Assembly (NCBI RefSeq): GCF_018619435.1
Contig: NZ_JAHFZF010000027.1
Coordinates: forward strand, 1-64,000
Direction of reading: 5' to 3'
Length of the DNA: 64,000 bases
Source: Rhodoferax sp. U11-2br
Lineage (GTDB): Bacteria > Pseudomonadota > Gammaproteobacteria > Burkholderiales > Burkholderiaceae_C
The notes under the pieces were generated by a model. It ran no database searches and was not told the DNA's origin. It was given only the letters and a program-made list of their open reading frames with translations. Shown here piece by piece: positions 35,180 through 44,560 of the stretch. The position numbers and the translations under genes were made by a program. How positions within the stretch are numbered: position 1 is the first letter of the stretch; each line of letters starts with the position of its first letter.

Positions 35180-37243
35180 ATGACAGGCAACTCTGCGCTG
35201 ATTCTGGCGCTTATCTGCGGCTTGATCGCCGTCGGCTATGGCTTCTGGGCCCGTAGCTGGATTCTTTCCCAAGATGCTGGCAACCAGCGTATGCAAGACA
35301 TTGCGGCCGCCATCCAGACCGGCGCGGCGGCCTATCTGGCGCGCCAGTACAAAACCATCGCTTTGGTCGGCGTGGTACTCGCTGTATTGATTGGTATTTT
35401 TCTGGACCCCTTGAGCGCCGTCGGGTTTGTGGTGGGTGCGGTGCTTTCGGGCGCCTGCGGTTTCATCGGTATGAACGTGTCGGTGCGCGCCAACGTGCGT
35501 ACCGCGCAGGCCGCCACAAAAGGCATTGGACCGGCGCTGGACGTGGCTTTCCGCGGCGGCGCCATCACCGGCATGCTGGTGGTCGGCCTGGGGCTGTTGG
35601 GTGTGACCGGTTTTTACTGGTTCCTGGTGCCGGACGGTTTGGCCACTGCGAGCAAGCTCAACCCACTGATCGGCTTTGCCTTTGGCTCCTCGCTGATCTC
35701 GATTTTTGCCCGTCTGGGCGGTGGCATTTTCACCAAGGGCGCTGACGTTGGCGCCGATCTGGTGGGCAAGGTGGAAGCCGGCATCCCCGAAGATGACCCG
35801 CGCAACCCGGCGGTGATTGCCGACAACGTCGGTGACAACGTGGGTGACTGCGCCGGTATGGCCGCTGACCTGTTTGAAACCTACGCGGTGACGCTGATCG
35901 CCACCATGGTGCTGGGTGCCCTGCTGATCACCGGCGCTGGCCCCAATGCGGTATTGTACCCGCTGGCCCTCGGCGCGGTGTCGATCGTGGCATCCATCAT
36001 CGGCTGCTTCTTCGTCAAGGCGTCACCTGGCATGAAAAACGTGATGCCTGCGCTCTACAAGGGTCTGGCAGTGGCCGGTGGGTTGTCGCTGGTGGCGTTT
36101 TACTTTGTGACCCAAAGCCTGTTCCCGCAAGCCCTGACGCTGGCCGATGGCCGCGTCATTGGCGCAGGCAGCCTGTTTGGCGCCTGCACCGTGGGCCTGG
36201 TGCTGACCGGCGTGCTAGTCTGGATCACCGAGTACTACACCGGCACCCAATACAAACCGGTACAGCACATTGCCGAAGCCTCTACCACGGGGCATGGCAC
36301 CAACATCATTGCCGGTCTGGGTGTGTCGATGCGCTCCACCGCCTGGCCAGTGTTGTTTGTCTGTGCCGGCATATATTCCGCCTATTCCTTGGCTGGCCTG
36401 TACGGGATTGCGATTGCCGCCACCTCCATGCTCAGCATGGCCGGTATTGTGGTGGCGCTGGACGCCTACGGCCCGATCACCGACAACGCTGGTGGCATTG
36501 CCGAAATGAGTGAGATGCCCGCCAGCGTGCGTGACATCACCGACCCGCTGGACGCCGTGGGCAACACCACCAAGGCGGTGACCAAAGGTTACGCGATTGG
36601 TTCGGCCGGTTTGGCCGCGCTGGTGCTGTTTGCCGACTACACCCACAAGCTGGACGTGTATGGCAAACACATCACCTTCGACTTGAGCGACCCGATGGTC
36701 ATCATCGGCCTGTTCATCGGCGGTTTGATTCCCTACCTGTTTGGCGCCATGGCGATGGAAGCGGTTGGCCGCGCCGCCGGTAGCGTGGTGGTGGAAGTGC
36801 GTCGCCAGTTCCGCGAGATCAAGGGCATCATGGAAGGCACCGCCAAGCCCGAATACGGCAAAGCGGTTGACATGCTGACTACCGCTGCCATCAAGGAAAT
36901 GATGATCCCGTCACTGCTGCCGGTGGTGGCGCCAATCCTGGTCGGTCTGGTGCTCGGCCCGGCGGCTTTGGGTGGTCTGCTGATGGGCACCATCGTGACC
37001 GGCCTGTTTGTGGCGATCTCGATGTGTACCGGCGGCGGCGCCTGGGACAACGCCAAGAAATACATCGAAGACGGCCATTTTGGTGGCAAGGGTAGCGAGA
37101 CCCACAAAGCTGCCGTGACCGGCGACACCGTGGGTGACCCCTACAAAGACACCGCTGGCCCGGCTGTGAATCCGCTGATCAAGATCATCAACATCGTGGC
37201 GCTGCTGATTGTGCCGGTGATGATGAAGATCCACGGCGGCTGA
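35180..37243 (+). CDS. hppA: K+-independent H+-translocating membrane pyrophosphatase
   Basis: 687 residues from ATG at 35180 with CAGGAG 10 bases upstream; a longer frame across the ppa promoter is rejected. About 16 membrane helices. The PPi/Mg-binding motif [11 protein letters not shown] and the Asp-rich [12 protein letters not shown] are intact. In the region that decides potassium need, the sequence is [10 protein letters not shown] with Lys (and Thr) where K+-dependent enzymes have Ala (and Gly), so it is expected to be K+-independent and H+-pumping. It converts PPi hydrolysis into proton-motive force and can save energy under anaerobic or low-energy conditions. Confidence 0.95.
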   Translation: MTGNSALILALICGLIAVGYGFWARSWILSQDAGNQRMQDIAAAIQTGAAAYLARQYKTIALVGVVLAVLIGIFLDPLSAVGFVVGAVLSGACGFIGMNVSVRANVRTAQAATKGIGPALDVAFRGGAITGMLVVGLGLLGVTGFYWFLVPDGLATASKLNPLIGFAFGSSLISIFARLGGGIFTKGADVGADLVGKVEAGIPEDDPRNPAVIADNVGDNVGDCAGMAADLFETYAVTLIATMVLGALLITGAGPNAVLYPLALGAVSIVASIIGCFFVKASPGMKNVMPALYKGLAVAGGLSLVAFYFVTQSLFPQALTLADGRVIGAGSLFGACTVGLVLTGVLVWITEYYTGTQYKPVQHIAEASTTGHGTNIIAGLGVSMRSTAWPVLFVCAGIYSAYSLAGLYGIAIAATSMLSMAGIVVALDAYGPITDNAGGIAEMSEMPASVRDITDPLDAVGNTTKAVTKGYAIGSAGLAALVLFADYTHKLDVYGKHITFDLSDPMVIIGLFIGGLIPYLFGAMAMEAVGRAAGSVVVEVRRQFREIKGIMEGTAKPEYGKAVDMLTTAAIKEMMIPSLLPVVAPILVGLVLGPAALGGLLMGTIVTGLFVAISMCTGGGAWDNAKKYIEDGHFGGKGSETHKAAVTGDTVGDPYKDTAGPAVNPLIKIINIVALLIVPVMMKIHGG

Positions 37244-37262
37244 TCGGTTCAGCGCCCTCTTC

Positions 37263-37288
37263 AAAAACCCGCCATGTGCGGGTTTTTT
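37263..37288. terminator. Bidirectional terminator between hppA and the DCC gene
   Basis: Stem AAAAACCCGC / GCGGGTTTTTT with loop CATGT. It ends hppA and the convergent DCC gene, whose stop is at 37295. Confidence 0.85.
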
Positions 37289-37294
37289 GTTGGC

Positions 37295-37828
37295 TTAGCG
37301 CGTTGTGAAAGGTGGCACTTTTTTGGTCGCCCGTTTGTCTGAACCGAACATGGCCTTGGTCTTGGTTGACACCCAAACGAAAGGCAGAACCCAGGCGCTG
37401 GGTGTGCCGCAACTCTCGCAACCGAAGATGGGGCGTACATCGGCCAGGATGGTGTAAGCCAGATCAAGCACCTGCTGAAACGGCTGCCAGCCAAAGAGGC
37501 TGATGGCAAAACACCAGGCAAACCAACGTGTTGCTGGCAGTCGGCGCAGCACTTCAGCCACCGCCTGCCCCCCCAGCAGCATCGAGCCATCGGGCATCAG
37601 CAGGTGCACCGTGTCGTAGGCGTCCCAGATGTTGAGTGCCGGGTTGAGTGCACGCAGAGCGTTCGGGTCTTCGCCAATGGGTCGCACATCCACCGGGCTG
37701 TCCTTGCCGGGGCCCTGTGCCGCATTGCGCACCCAGTTCGCAATACGGCGACACACGCCACATTCGTCGTTGTACAGCAGTATTGGCCGGGCCAAGCTGG
37801 TTCCCGTGGTGGTGCGAGCTGCGCCCAT
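37295..37828 (-). CDS. DCC (DUF393) family thiol-disulfide oxidoreductase-like protein
   Basis: 177 residues from ATG at 37828, one base after the upstream thioredoxin stop. A longer frame inside that gene is rejected. The N-terminus has the DCC-family motif LLYNDECGVCRRIANW with its CxxC pair, placing it in the thioredoxin-fold DUF393 group. Two hydrophobic stretches follow (about 100-135), and a second Cys pair CESC appears near 142. The function of the family is not established. It is coupled to a thioredoxin-like gene. Confidence 0.75.
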   Translation of the reverse strand: MGAARTTTGTSLARPILLYNDECGVCRRIANWVRNAAQGPGKDSPVDVRPIGEDPNALRALNPALNIWDAYDTVHLLMPDGSMLLGGQAVAEVLRRLPATRWFAWCFAISLFGWQPFQQVLDLAYTILADVRPIFGCESCGTPSAWVLPFVWVSTKTKAMFGSDKRATKKVPPFTTR

Positions 37829-37829
37829 G

Positions 37830-38183
37830 TCAGACCTGAAAGGGTTGCGTGACAGCCTGCAACAAGCTGGCCACATCAGGCTCAGGGCCCACCACACGCC
37901 CGACCTCTGCGCCGCGCATAAACGTCACCAGCGTTGGTGTGACATCCACCTCATACTCCTGCGCCAAAGTCGGCTCCTCAGCCACGTTGACGCGACAAAT
38001 CTGCTGCTCTGGTGCGACCCTTAACGCCACCTGCTGCAGCGGCGACTCCACCGCCCGGCAGTGCGCACAGCTGTACGACATGAACTCGACGGTGACCGGC
38101 CCGGGTGCCTCCAGCACAACGCTGTCGAACGCGTCACCATCCACTGTGCGTATCGCATCAGCTGTTGCCTGTTTACCGTGCAT
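37830..38183 (-). CDS. Thioredoxin-like protein with CAHC active site
   Basis: 117 residues from ATG at 38183 with AAGGA 6 bases upstream; the longer open frame has no site. The thioredoxin fold is clear (VTVEFMSYSCAHC, then VDVTPTLVTFMRG with the cis-Pro). The redox motif is CAHC instead of CGPC; a His in this position usually makes the disulfide more oxidising, as in DsbA (CPHC), but there is no signal peptide. The downstream DCC gene begins one base after its stop. Confidence 0.78.
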   Translation of the reverse strand: MHGKQATADAIRTVDGDAFDSVVLEAPGPVTVEFMSYSCAHCRAVESPLQQVALRVAPEQQICRVNVAEEPTLAQEYEVDVTPTLVTFMRGAEVGRVVGPEPDVASLLQAVTQPFQV

Positions 38184-38385
38184 AAAAATCCTTACGTTGT
38201 CAAACCTGATAGCAGTCACACATTGAATACCGAGCAAGGCAGCAGGTCCGTTCGCTGGCACACAGGTGCATGGCCGATTGCCCGTGCAACCACAGCAAAT
38301 TGGCAACTGCCCTGCCCCAGCGTGGTAACGTCAGCGGTTGCCGTTAGCCCGTTCGGGCTTGTCATTGCTTTTTTCAAGACCCCCC

Positions 38386-39300
38386 ATGAGCATCACCCAC
38401 TACATCAAAGACATTGGCCGCGGCAAAGAAGGCGCGCGCGCACTGAACCGCACTCAAGCAAGCGACCTGATGGGCCAGGTGCTGGATGGCACCGTCAGCG
38501 ACGTGGAACTCGGTGCCTTTGTGCTGGCCATGCGCATCAAGGGTGAAACCCCGCTGGAGATGGCCGGGTTTCTGGACGCGGTGAACCAGCGTTTGCACCA
38601 CATTCCCAACCACGGTGTGCCCACGGTGGTGCTGCCCAGCTACAACGGTGCGCGCAAGCTACCGGTGCTCACACCCTTGCTGGCGCTGCTGCTGGCGCGC
38701 GAAGGCTTGGCGGTGGTGGTGCACGGTTGTGCCACCGAACCTGGCCGTGTTTCCGCACAAAAAGTGCTTGAAGCCCTTGATATAAAAGAGCAGACAGCTA
38801 TTGAAACTGTAGTAACTGGCCAGGTGCAATGGGTACCGACAGCCTTGCTGCACCCGGGCCTGCAACGCCTGCTGGAAGTGCGCCAGGTGGTCGGCCTGCG
38901 CAACAGCGCACACAGCCTGGTCAAGCTGATGAACCCGTGCACGGACGCGGCCGTGGTGGTGGGTTGTTACACCCACCCGGAGTACGCGGTGTCAATGGCG
39001 GCCACGCTGGAGCTCACCCAGACCAACGCCTTGCTGCTGCGTGGCACCGAAGGGGAACCGGTGGCCGATGCCCGCCGCTGCCCGGCCATGACTGCCATTT
39101 GCCGGGGCCATGCCCGCCAAGTACAAGAGGCGCAAACTGGCGCACTGGCTGCCTTGCCGGACTTGCCCACGCCCGACCCGGTGGCCACGGCGCAATGGAT
39201 TCAGGCGGTGTTGGCCGGGCAGGTGCCGGTGCCCGAGCCGATCACCCGGCAGGTGGCCCACCTGGTGGCGCTGTGCCACAGCCTCAGAACATCCCCCTGA
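38386..39300 (+). CDS. ybiB: YbiB-like protein (anthranilate phosphoribosyltransferase fold)
   Basis: 304 residues from ATG at 38386 (MSITHYIKDIGRGKEG). It follows the TrpD2/YbiB family: helical N-terminal domain with GAFVLAMRIKGETP and the glycine-rich region near LPSYNGARKLPVLTPL. YbiB has the TrpD fold but binds DNA/RNA and is linked to the SOS response in E. coli. Residues about 127-143 (LDIKEQTAIETVVT) are encoded by a copy of the dispersed repeat and probably represent an insertion. It is convergent with the chemoreceptor gene (6 bases apart). Confidence 0.85.
   Translation: MSITHYIKDIGRGKEGARALNRTQASDLMGQVLDGTVSDVELGAFVLAMRIKGETPLEMAGFLDAVNQRLHHIPNHGVPTVVLPSYNGARKLPVLTPLLALLLAREGLAVVVHGCATEPGRVSAQKVLEALDIKEQTAIETVVTGQVQWVPTALLHPGLQRLLEVRQVVGLRNSAHSLVKLMNPCTDAAVVVGCYTHPEYAVSMAATLELTQTNALLLRGTEGEPVADARRCPAMTAICRGHARQVQEAQTGALAALPDLPTPDPVATAQWIQAVLAGQVPVPEPITRQVAHLVALCHSLRTSP
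38765..38816 (-). repeat. Dispersed mini-repeat, copy inside ybiB
   Basis: Read on the minus strand: AGTTTCAATAGCTGTCTGC, then TCTTTTATATCAAGGGCTTC, AAGC. It aligns with the moeA copy (TTTCATAGCTGCCAGCCC, then ATAAAAGGGCTAGAGGC). The codons here are more AT-rich than the surrounding gene. Confidence 0.65.
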
Positions 39301-39306
39301 CAGAGC

Positions 39307-41049
39307 TCAAAAAGTTTCCCACTCGCCATCTTCTGACTTGGCGGGTGCCTTCACTTTGGCAACCGCCTGCTCCAGCAGTTTGGAGGGGGCCGATGGCGGG
39401 GCCGGTTTGGCCGTGGTGGCAGGACGTGGAGCGGCCTTGGTACCTGGCAACTTGGCAGCCTGTGCGGGTGACGCCACCGGGTGATGGGGTGCGGCTGGTC
39501 CACTGGTGCTGCCATCCAGTCGGAACACCGCCACGGTTTGCACCAGGTCTTGTGCCTGGGACTTGAGGTTGCTCGCCGCCGCCGCCATTTGCTCCACCAA
39601 GGCGGCGTTTTGCTGGGTGGTTTTGTCCATGTGGGACACCGCCTCACCCACCTGGTTCACCCCCAGCGACTGTTCCTTGCTGGCGGCGCTGATCTCACCC
39701 ATGATCTCGGTCACCCGTTTGATCGAGCTGACCACCTCGGTCATGGTCTCACCGGCCTGATCCACCAGCTCGGTACCCTGCTCCACCCGCGTCACGCTGG
39801 CACTGATCAGGGTCTTAATTTCCTTGGCAGCCTCGGCACTGCGCCCGGCCAGGCTGCGCACTTCACTCGCCACCACCGCAAAACCCCTGCCTTGTTCACC
39901 AGCTCTTGCGGCTTCGACGGCGGCATTCAGTGCCAGGATGTTGGTCTGAAAAGCAATGCCGTCAATCACACTGATGATGTCGCCGATCTTGCGCGAGGCC
40001 TCATTGATGCCTTTCATGGTGTCCACCACCTGGGCCACCACCTCGCCACCTTGCGCGGCCACGATGCTGGCATTCAAAGCCAGCTGGTTGGCCTGGTGGG
40101 CGCTTTCGGCGTTTTGTTTGACGGTGGAGCCCAGCTCCTCCATCGACGCGGCGGTCTGCTCCAGCGAGCTGGCTTGTTGTTCGGTGCGGGCCGACAAGTC
40201 GTTGTTGCCCTGGGCAATCTCGGCACTGGCAATGGCCACCGCCTCCGAGCCCTGGCGTACCCGGCTCACCGTGGTCACCAGGGTTTTGATCATCGTCTCC
40301 AGCGCACCGGCCAGGCTGTTGGCATTGGCCGACTCCAGCGAAGGCAGTCGCCTCAAGTCGCCCTCGGCCACCTGTTTGGCCGCTTGCATCGCGTCATTGA
40401 GCTCCATACCCAGTTGGCCGGTGATGCTGCGCGACACCAGAATCGCCAACACCACCAGAACCAAACCGCCCAAGGCAGCCGACACGATGCTGATCATGCG
40501 TGTGGCCGCTACACCGGCCTCAAACGCCTCGTCGGCTTCGACCGACTCAGCCTGCAAGCTGGCCACCCCTTTGCCCACCAGGTCTTCGTACTTGTCGATC
40601 AACTTGTCAATCTGATCATCCACCACCGCCAGCTCACTCACCGGTGCGTCGCGTTGGGCCATCGACACATAACTGTCGGTGTAGAGCTTGCGCAACTCAT
40701 CCATGACAGCGCGTGCCTCCTTGGCCCATTGCTTTTCCTGGTCGGTGTCGGCCACTTTGGCGTAATAAGTCAGCGCCTCCTCGATGCGGGTGGACATGGC
40801 CTGCCACTTCTTGGCGGCATCGTCAAACTGGCGGTTGATGAAGGTGTCCGCAACGATGCGGTAGGCCTGTGCGCCCAGGCCGGTCTCGTACAACAGTCGC
40901 CCCGCCTCCTGGTCACGGCGCTGGGACTCGTTTTGCAAGTCATGCAGCTTGCTCAAGCCCAGCCAGTTGATCGCCACCAGAATCAGCATCACCACCACCG
41001 ACACGGCAATGATCAGGTTCAGGCGTTTGGAGATTTTCCAGGTGTTCAT
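39307..41049 (-). CDS. Methyl-accepting chemotaxis protein
   Basis: 580 residues. Membrane helices at about 12-32 and 190-212 enclose a periplasmic four-helix sensor region. A HAMP domain (about 213-265) and the MA signalling domain follow; the hairpin tip is near [20 protein letters not shown]. The C-terminus ends GEWETF, a match to the WxxF-type pentapeptide that tethers CheR and CheB, so adaptation by methylation is likely. Ligand unknown. No che genes are in the window. A long antisense frame is a shadow. Confidence 0.95.
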   Translation of the reverse strand: MNTWKISKRLNLIIAVSVVVMLILVAINWLGLSKLHDLQNESQRRDQEAGRLLYETGLGAQAYRIVADTFINRQFDDAAKKWQAMSTRIEEALTYYAKVADTDQEKQWAKEARAVMDELRKLYTDSYVSMAQRDAPVSELAVVDDQIDKLIDKYEDLVGKGVASLQAESVEADEAFEAGVAATRMISIVSAALGGLVLVVLAILVSRSITGQLGMELNDAMQAAKQVAEGDLRRLPSLESANANSLAGALETMIKTLVTTVSRVRQGSEAVAIASAEIAQGNNDLSARTEQQASSLEQTAASMEELGSTVKQNAESAHQANQLALNASIVAAQGGEVVAQVVDTMKGINEASRKIGDIISVIDGIAFQTNILALNAAVEAARAGEQGRGFAVVASEVRSLAGRSAEAAKEIKTLISASVTRVEQGTELVDQAGETMTEVVSSIKRVTEIMGEISAASKEQSLGVNQVGEAVSHMDKTTQQNAALVEQMAAAASNLKSQAQDLVQTVAVFRLDGSTSGPAAPHHPVASPAQAAKLPGTKAAPRPATTAKPAPPSAPSKLLEQAVAKVKAPAKSEDGEWETF

Positions 41050-41348
41050 ACGATGCTTCCCTGTAACGAAGGGCCCGCATGGGGGCCCATGTGATTTGAC
41101 ACGCGCCGATACTGGCGATGCCGCTCCAGACTATCACACGGCAAAGGTGACGGCCATCCGGCATTCCCCCCGGACTGTGCCTGTTTTGCCGGCTATTGCA
41201 AGCCAGCATGCCCAGTCACCCCTGGCTGTCAACGGCCATGTTGGTCGCATATTGATTCCAGCGCGCTCTGCCCTGATCTGGTGTCCATGACAAAATCCGC
41301 CTCTTTGCCCTGTTGGCCCACCGCTTGCACTTGCCCAGCCTGCCCCTG
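41050..41348. other. Divergent intergenic region between the chemoreceptor and moaA
   Basis: 299 bases without a convincing gene. It must hold the promoters for both flanking genes. I saw no clear FNR box, Moco-riboswitch-like fold or sigma-28 promoter by eye. Confidence 0.5.
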
Positions 41349-42509
41349 ATGTCTGCCCCCCACACGCACCGCGTGATCCCTTTGCAAGACCTGCGGCCCC
41401 TGACCTGGCCACTGCCAGAAGCCACCCTCAATGGCAAGCTACGCATCAACGCCAATGGCCAACTGGCCGATTTGCGTGGCCGAGCGCTGCGTGACCTGCG
41501 CATCAGCGTCACCGACCGCTGCAACTTCCGCTGCAACTACTGCATGCCCAAGGAGATTTTCGACAGCCATTACGCCTACCTGCCGCACTCGGCCCTGCTG
41601 TCGTTTGAGGAGATCACCCGCCTGACACGCCAGTTTGTGGCGCACGGTGTGCAAAAGATCCGGCTCACCGGCGGTGAACCGCTGCTGCGCAAGAACCTGG
41701 AGCGCCTGATCGAGCAACTCGCCAGCCTGCGCACCCCCGAAGGCGCGTTGCTGGACATCACACTGACCACCAATGGCGCCCTGCTGGCCCGCAAGGCGCA
41801 GGTTCTGAAGTTAGCGGGCCTACAGCGCATCACCGTGAGCCTGGACGCACTCGACGATGCGGTGTTTCGCCAGATGAACGAGGTCGACTTCCCGGTGGCC
41901 GATGTGCTGGCAGGTATCGACGCTGCCCAGGCGGCAGGGCTGGGGCCGATCAAGATCAACATGGTGGTTAAACGCGGCAGCAACGAGCAGCAGATTTTGC
42001 CGATGGCCCGGTATTTCCGCGGCAGCGGCATGGTACTGCGCTTCATCGAGTACATGGATGTGGGCGCCACCAACGGCTGGCGTATGGACGAGGTACTGCC
42101 CTCAGTCGAGGTGCTGCGGCTGATCCAGTCCGAACTGCCGCTGGTACCACTGGGTGCCAGCCAGCCTGGCGAAACCGCCGAGCGCTGGGGTTATGCCGAC
42201 GCTTTGGGGCGCCACGACCCGGCTCTCGGTGAAATTGGTCTGATCAGCAGCGTGACCAAGGCGTTCTGCGGCGACTGCAACCGCGCCCGCCTGTCCACCG
42301 AAGGCCAACTCTACCTATGCCTGTTTGCCGAAAAAGGTTACGACCTGCGCCAGCTGCTGCGTGGCGAAGCAAGCGACGCCGATCTGGCCAATGCCATCGG
42401 CCACATCTGGCAGGAGCGGCAAGACAACTACTCCGAACAACGCCAAATGCAGGCGCCAGACACGAGCGCACGCACCAAGCGGATCGAGATGAGTTACATC
42501 GGCGGCTAA
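41349..42509 (+). CDS. moaA: GTP 3',8-cyclase MoaA (radical SAM)
   Basis: 386 residues from ATG at 41349. It is longer than the usual about 330 because of a 45-residue N-terminal extension. The radical SAM motif is in [13 protein letters not shown] (CxxxCxxC), the second [4Fe-4S] site includes [10 protein letters not shown] with a later Cys in LYLCLF, and the protein ends in the catalytic C-terminal GG (SYIGG). It converts GTP to 3',8-cyclo-GTP, the first step of molybdenum cofactor synthesis. mobA and moeA follow directly. Confidence 0.96.
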   Translation: MSAPHTHRVIPLQDLRPLTWPLPEATLNGKLRINANGQLADLRGRALRDLRISVTDRCNFRCNYCMPKEIFDSHYAYLPHSALLSFEEITRLTRQFVAHGVQKIRLTGGEPLLRKNLERLIEQLASLRTPEGALLDITLTTNGALLARKAQVLKLAGLQRITVSLDALDDAVFRQMNEVDFPVADVLAGIDAAQAAGLGPIKINMVVKRGSNEQQILPMARYFRGSGMVLRFIEYMDVGATNGWRMDEVLPSVEVLRLIQSELPLVPLGASQPGETAERWGYADALGRHDPALGEIGLISSVTKAFCGDCNRARLSTEGQLYLCLFAEKGYDLRQLLRGEASDADLANAIGHIWQERQDNYSEQRQMQAPDTSARTKRIEMSYIGG

Positions 42510-42522
42510 CTGTAGAAACCCC

Positions 42523-43158
42523 ATGATTGACGCTTCGGACATCACCGGAATGGTCCTGTCGGGTGGACGCGGCACACGCATGGGTGGTGTGGACAAAGGT
42601 TTGCTGCTTTTCAACGGAGTGCCGCTGGCACAACACACGCTCCAGCGCCTGCAAAGCAGTGGGGGTGTTGGCCACATGTTGATCAACGCCAACCGCCATC
42701 TGAACACCTACGCCGCCTTTGGGGTTCCGGTGGTGTCGGATGAGCTGGCCGACTTCGCCGGGCCACTGGCGGGTTTTCTGGTCGGGTTGGTGCACTGCAA
42801 CACCCCCTATTTGCTGACCCTGCCTTGTGACACACCACTTTTCCCGCTGGACCTGAGCAGCCGGCTGGCTGCTGCGCTGGAAACCCATCAAGCCGACATC
42901 GCGATGGCCAGCGCACCAGAAGCTGATGACAACGGTCAGCAGTCATTGCGCCCCCAGCCGGTGTTTTGCCTGCTGCGCGCTGAGCTGCGAAATAGCCTGA
43001 CACACTTCACCCAGACAGGTGGCCGCAAAGTCGGCGCCTGGACCGCGCAGCACCACACCGTGTTGGTGCCGTTTGACCAAGCGGGTGATGATCCGCTGGC
43101 CTTTTTTAACGCCAACACCCCAACCGAACTGCAGCAGGTGGAGCGCCACAGCCCATGA
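42523..43158 (+). CDS. mobA: Molybdenum cofactor guanylyltransferase
   Basis: 211 residues. The nucleotide-binding loop LSGGRGTRMGGVDKGL is the MobA signature, followed by NRHLNTYAAFGVPVVSDE and LPCDTPLFP with the metal-binding Asp. It attaches GMP to Mo-molybdopterin to form MGD, the cofactor of DMSO-reductase family enzymes such as respiratory nitrate reductase. moeA overlaps its stop by 4 bases. Confidence 0.95.
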   Translation: MIDASDITGMVLSGGRGTRMGGVDKGLLLFNGVPLAQHTLQRLQSSGGVGHMLINANRHLNTYAAFGVPVVSDELADFAGPLAGFLVGLVHCNTPYLLTLPCDTPLFPLDLSSRLAAALETHQADIAMASAPEADDNGQQSLRPQPVFCLLRAELRNSLTHFTQTGGRKVGAWTAQHHTVLVPFDQAGDDPLAFFNANTPTELQQVERHSP

Positions 43159-44492
43159 ACACACTGGACCAGATAACAACCGACCTGGTCGGCTACAACC
43201 CGCACAACATGTCTGCCGACAGCGTGACTGCCGTTTTGGCGAAGTTGGTGCAGCCGGTGACCGAGGTGCAGCAGTTGGGTCTGTGCCAGGCGCTTGGGCG
43301 GGTACTGGCGGCAGACATCATTTCGCCCATCAGCGTGCCACCGCACAACAACTCGGCCATGGACGGCTACGCTTTTAAAAGCAGCCAGCTCAAGCCCGGA
43401 GAGGGCTTGAGCCTGAAGGTTGTAGGAAGCGTGCTGGCCGGTCAGGCCTGGACGGGCAATCTGCAAGCGGGTGAATGCCTGCAGATCATGACCGGCGCCA
43501 TGATGCCGCCTGGTCTGGACACCGTGGTGCCACAAGAGCTCGTCAGGCGCAACAACACCCACATCAAGCTGCCGCCTGACACCGTCCAACCCGGCGACAA
43601 CTGCCGCCTGATGGGTGAAGACCTGCAACAAGGCCAACCTGCGCTACACAAAGGTGAGCTACTAACACCCGCTGCAATTGGGCTGGTGGCCAGTTTGGGC
43701 TTGCAAAGTGTGCCGGTGTATCGACGCCTGAAGGTGGCCACCTTGTCCACCGGCAACGAAATCCTGAGCCTGGGTGAGCCACCGCGCCCAGGTGCGGTGT
43801 ACGACAGCAACCGCTACACCCTGTTTGGCCTGCTGACCCGACTCGGGTGTGAGGTGATCGACCTGGGTGTGGTACGCGACGAACCGGCCGCATTACAAGC
43901 CGCGTTTGAACAAGCCGCCAGCCAGGCCGACGCCATCATCACCAGCGGCGGCGTCAGTGTGGGTGAAGCCGACCACACCAAACAGACCATGGCCCAGCTC
44001 GGTGAGGTGGCCTTCTGGCGTGTCGCGATGCGTCCAGGCCGCCCACTGGCAGTGGGCCGGATCTTCAAAGACAAATTGGCCTCTAGCCCTTTTATCCAAA
44101 GGGCTGGCAGCTATGAAAATGGCAGTCGTCCAGCCGACTCAGCCATCCTGTTTGGCCTGCCCGGCAACCCGGTGGCGGCGATGGTGAGTTTTCTGGCCTT
44201 TGTGCGCCCTGCCCTGTTGCGTTTGATGGGCTGCACTGCCGCCTCACCTCCGTTGTTGCAAGCCCATGCCAGCGAAGTTTTCCCCAAAAAACCCGGCCGC
44301 ACCGAGTACCAGCGCGGCATCGTCAGCACTGCGGCCGACGGCACATTGCAGGTCATAACCACCGGCAACCAGGGCTCGGGTGTGCTCAGCTCCATGGCCC
44401 GCGCCAACGGCCTGATCGTGCTGGACCACGACCAGGGCACGGTCCAGGTTGGTGAGCTGGTCAAGGTGATGATGTTTGACGGGGTGATGTGA
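43155..44492 (+). CDS. moeA: Molybdopterin molybdenumtransferase MoeA
   Basis: 445 residues, longer than E. coli MoeA (about 411). Family motifs are present: PHNNSAMDGYA near the start, TGAMMPPGLDTVV, STGNEI, SGGVSVGEADH and LPGNPVAAMVSF. It inserts molybdate into adenylylated molybdopterin. Residues about 306-323 (LASSPFIQRAGSYENGS) are encoded by a copy of the dispersed repeat and lie just before the conserved LFGLPGNP, so they appear to be an in-frame insertion; the function seems tolerated because all motifs remain. It overlaps mobA by 4 bases. Confidence 0.95.
   Translation: MNTLDQITTDLVGYNPHNMSADSVTAVLAKLVQPVTEVQQLGLCQALGRVLAADIISPISVPPHNNSAMDGYAFKSSQLKPGEGLSLKVVGSVLAGQAWTGNLQAGECLQIMTGAMMPPGLDTVVPQELVRRNNTHIKLPPDTVQPGDNCRLMGEDLQQGQPALHKGELLTPAAIGLVASLGLQSVPVYRRLKVATLSTGNEILSLGEPPRPGAVYDSNRYTLFGLLTRLGCEVIDLGVVRDEPAALQAAFEQAASQADAIITSGGVSVGEADHTKQTMAQLGEVAFWRVAMRPGRPLAVGRIFKDKLASSPFIQRAGSYENGSRPADSAILFGLPGNPVAAMVSFLAFVRPALLRLMGCTAASPPLLQAHASEVFPKKPGRTEYQRGIVSTAADGTLQVITTGNQGSGVLSSMARANGLIVLDHDQGTVQVGELVKVMMFDGVM
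44072..44123 (-). repeat. Dispersed mini-repeat, copy inside moeA
   Basis: Read on the minus strand: TTTCATAGCTGCCAGCCCTT, then TGGATAAAAGGGCTAGAGGC, CAATTTG. It shares the AAGGGCTAGAGGC end with the intergenic copies at 34349 and (nearly) 25927. It is inserted in frame without a stop. Confidence 0.85.
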
Positions 44493-44560
44493 GGCCAGGT
44501 CCTGGCCTATCGTTGCTCAAGGACAACCCACAAGGGTGGCGAGATCAGCCGCAAGCAGGT

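Noticed and set aside
39481-41094. Long open frame antisense to the chemoreceptor gene
   Set aside because: Shadow of a long, repetitive helical protein gene; no start site or domain of its own.
41050-41348. Molybdenum cofactor riboswitch upstream of moaA
   Set aside because: No fold or conserved core recognisable by eye; a covariance-model search would be needed to revisit this.
43655-43695. Another mini-repeat copy in moeA
   Set aside because: The encoded GELLTPAAIGLVASLG is normal conserved MoeA sequence, so the DNA resemblance is probably chance.
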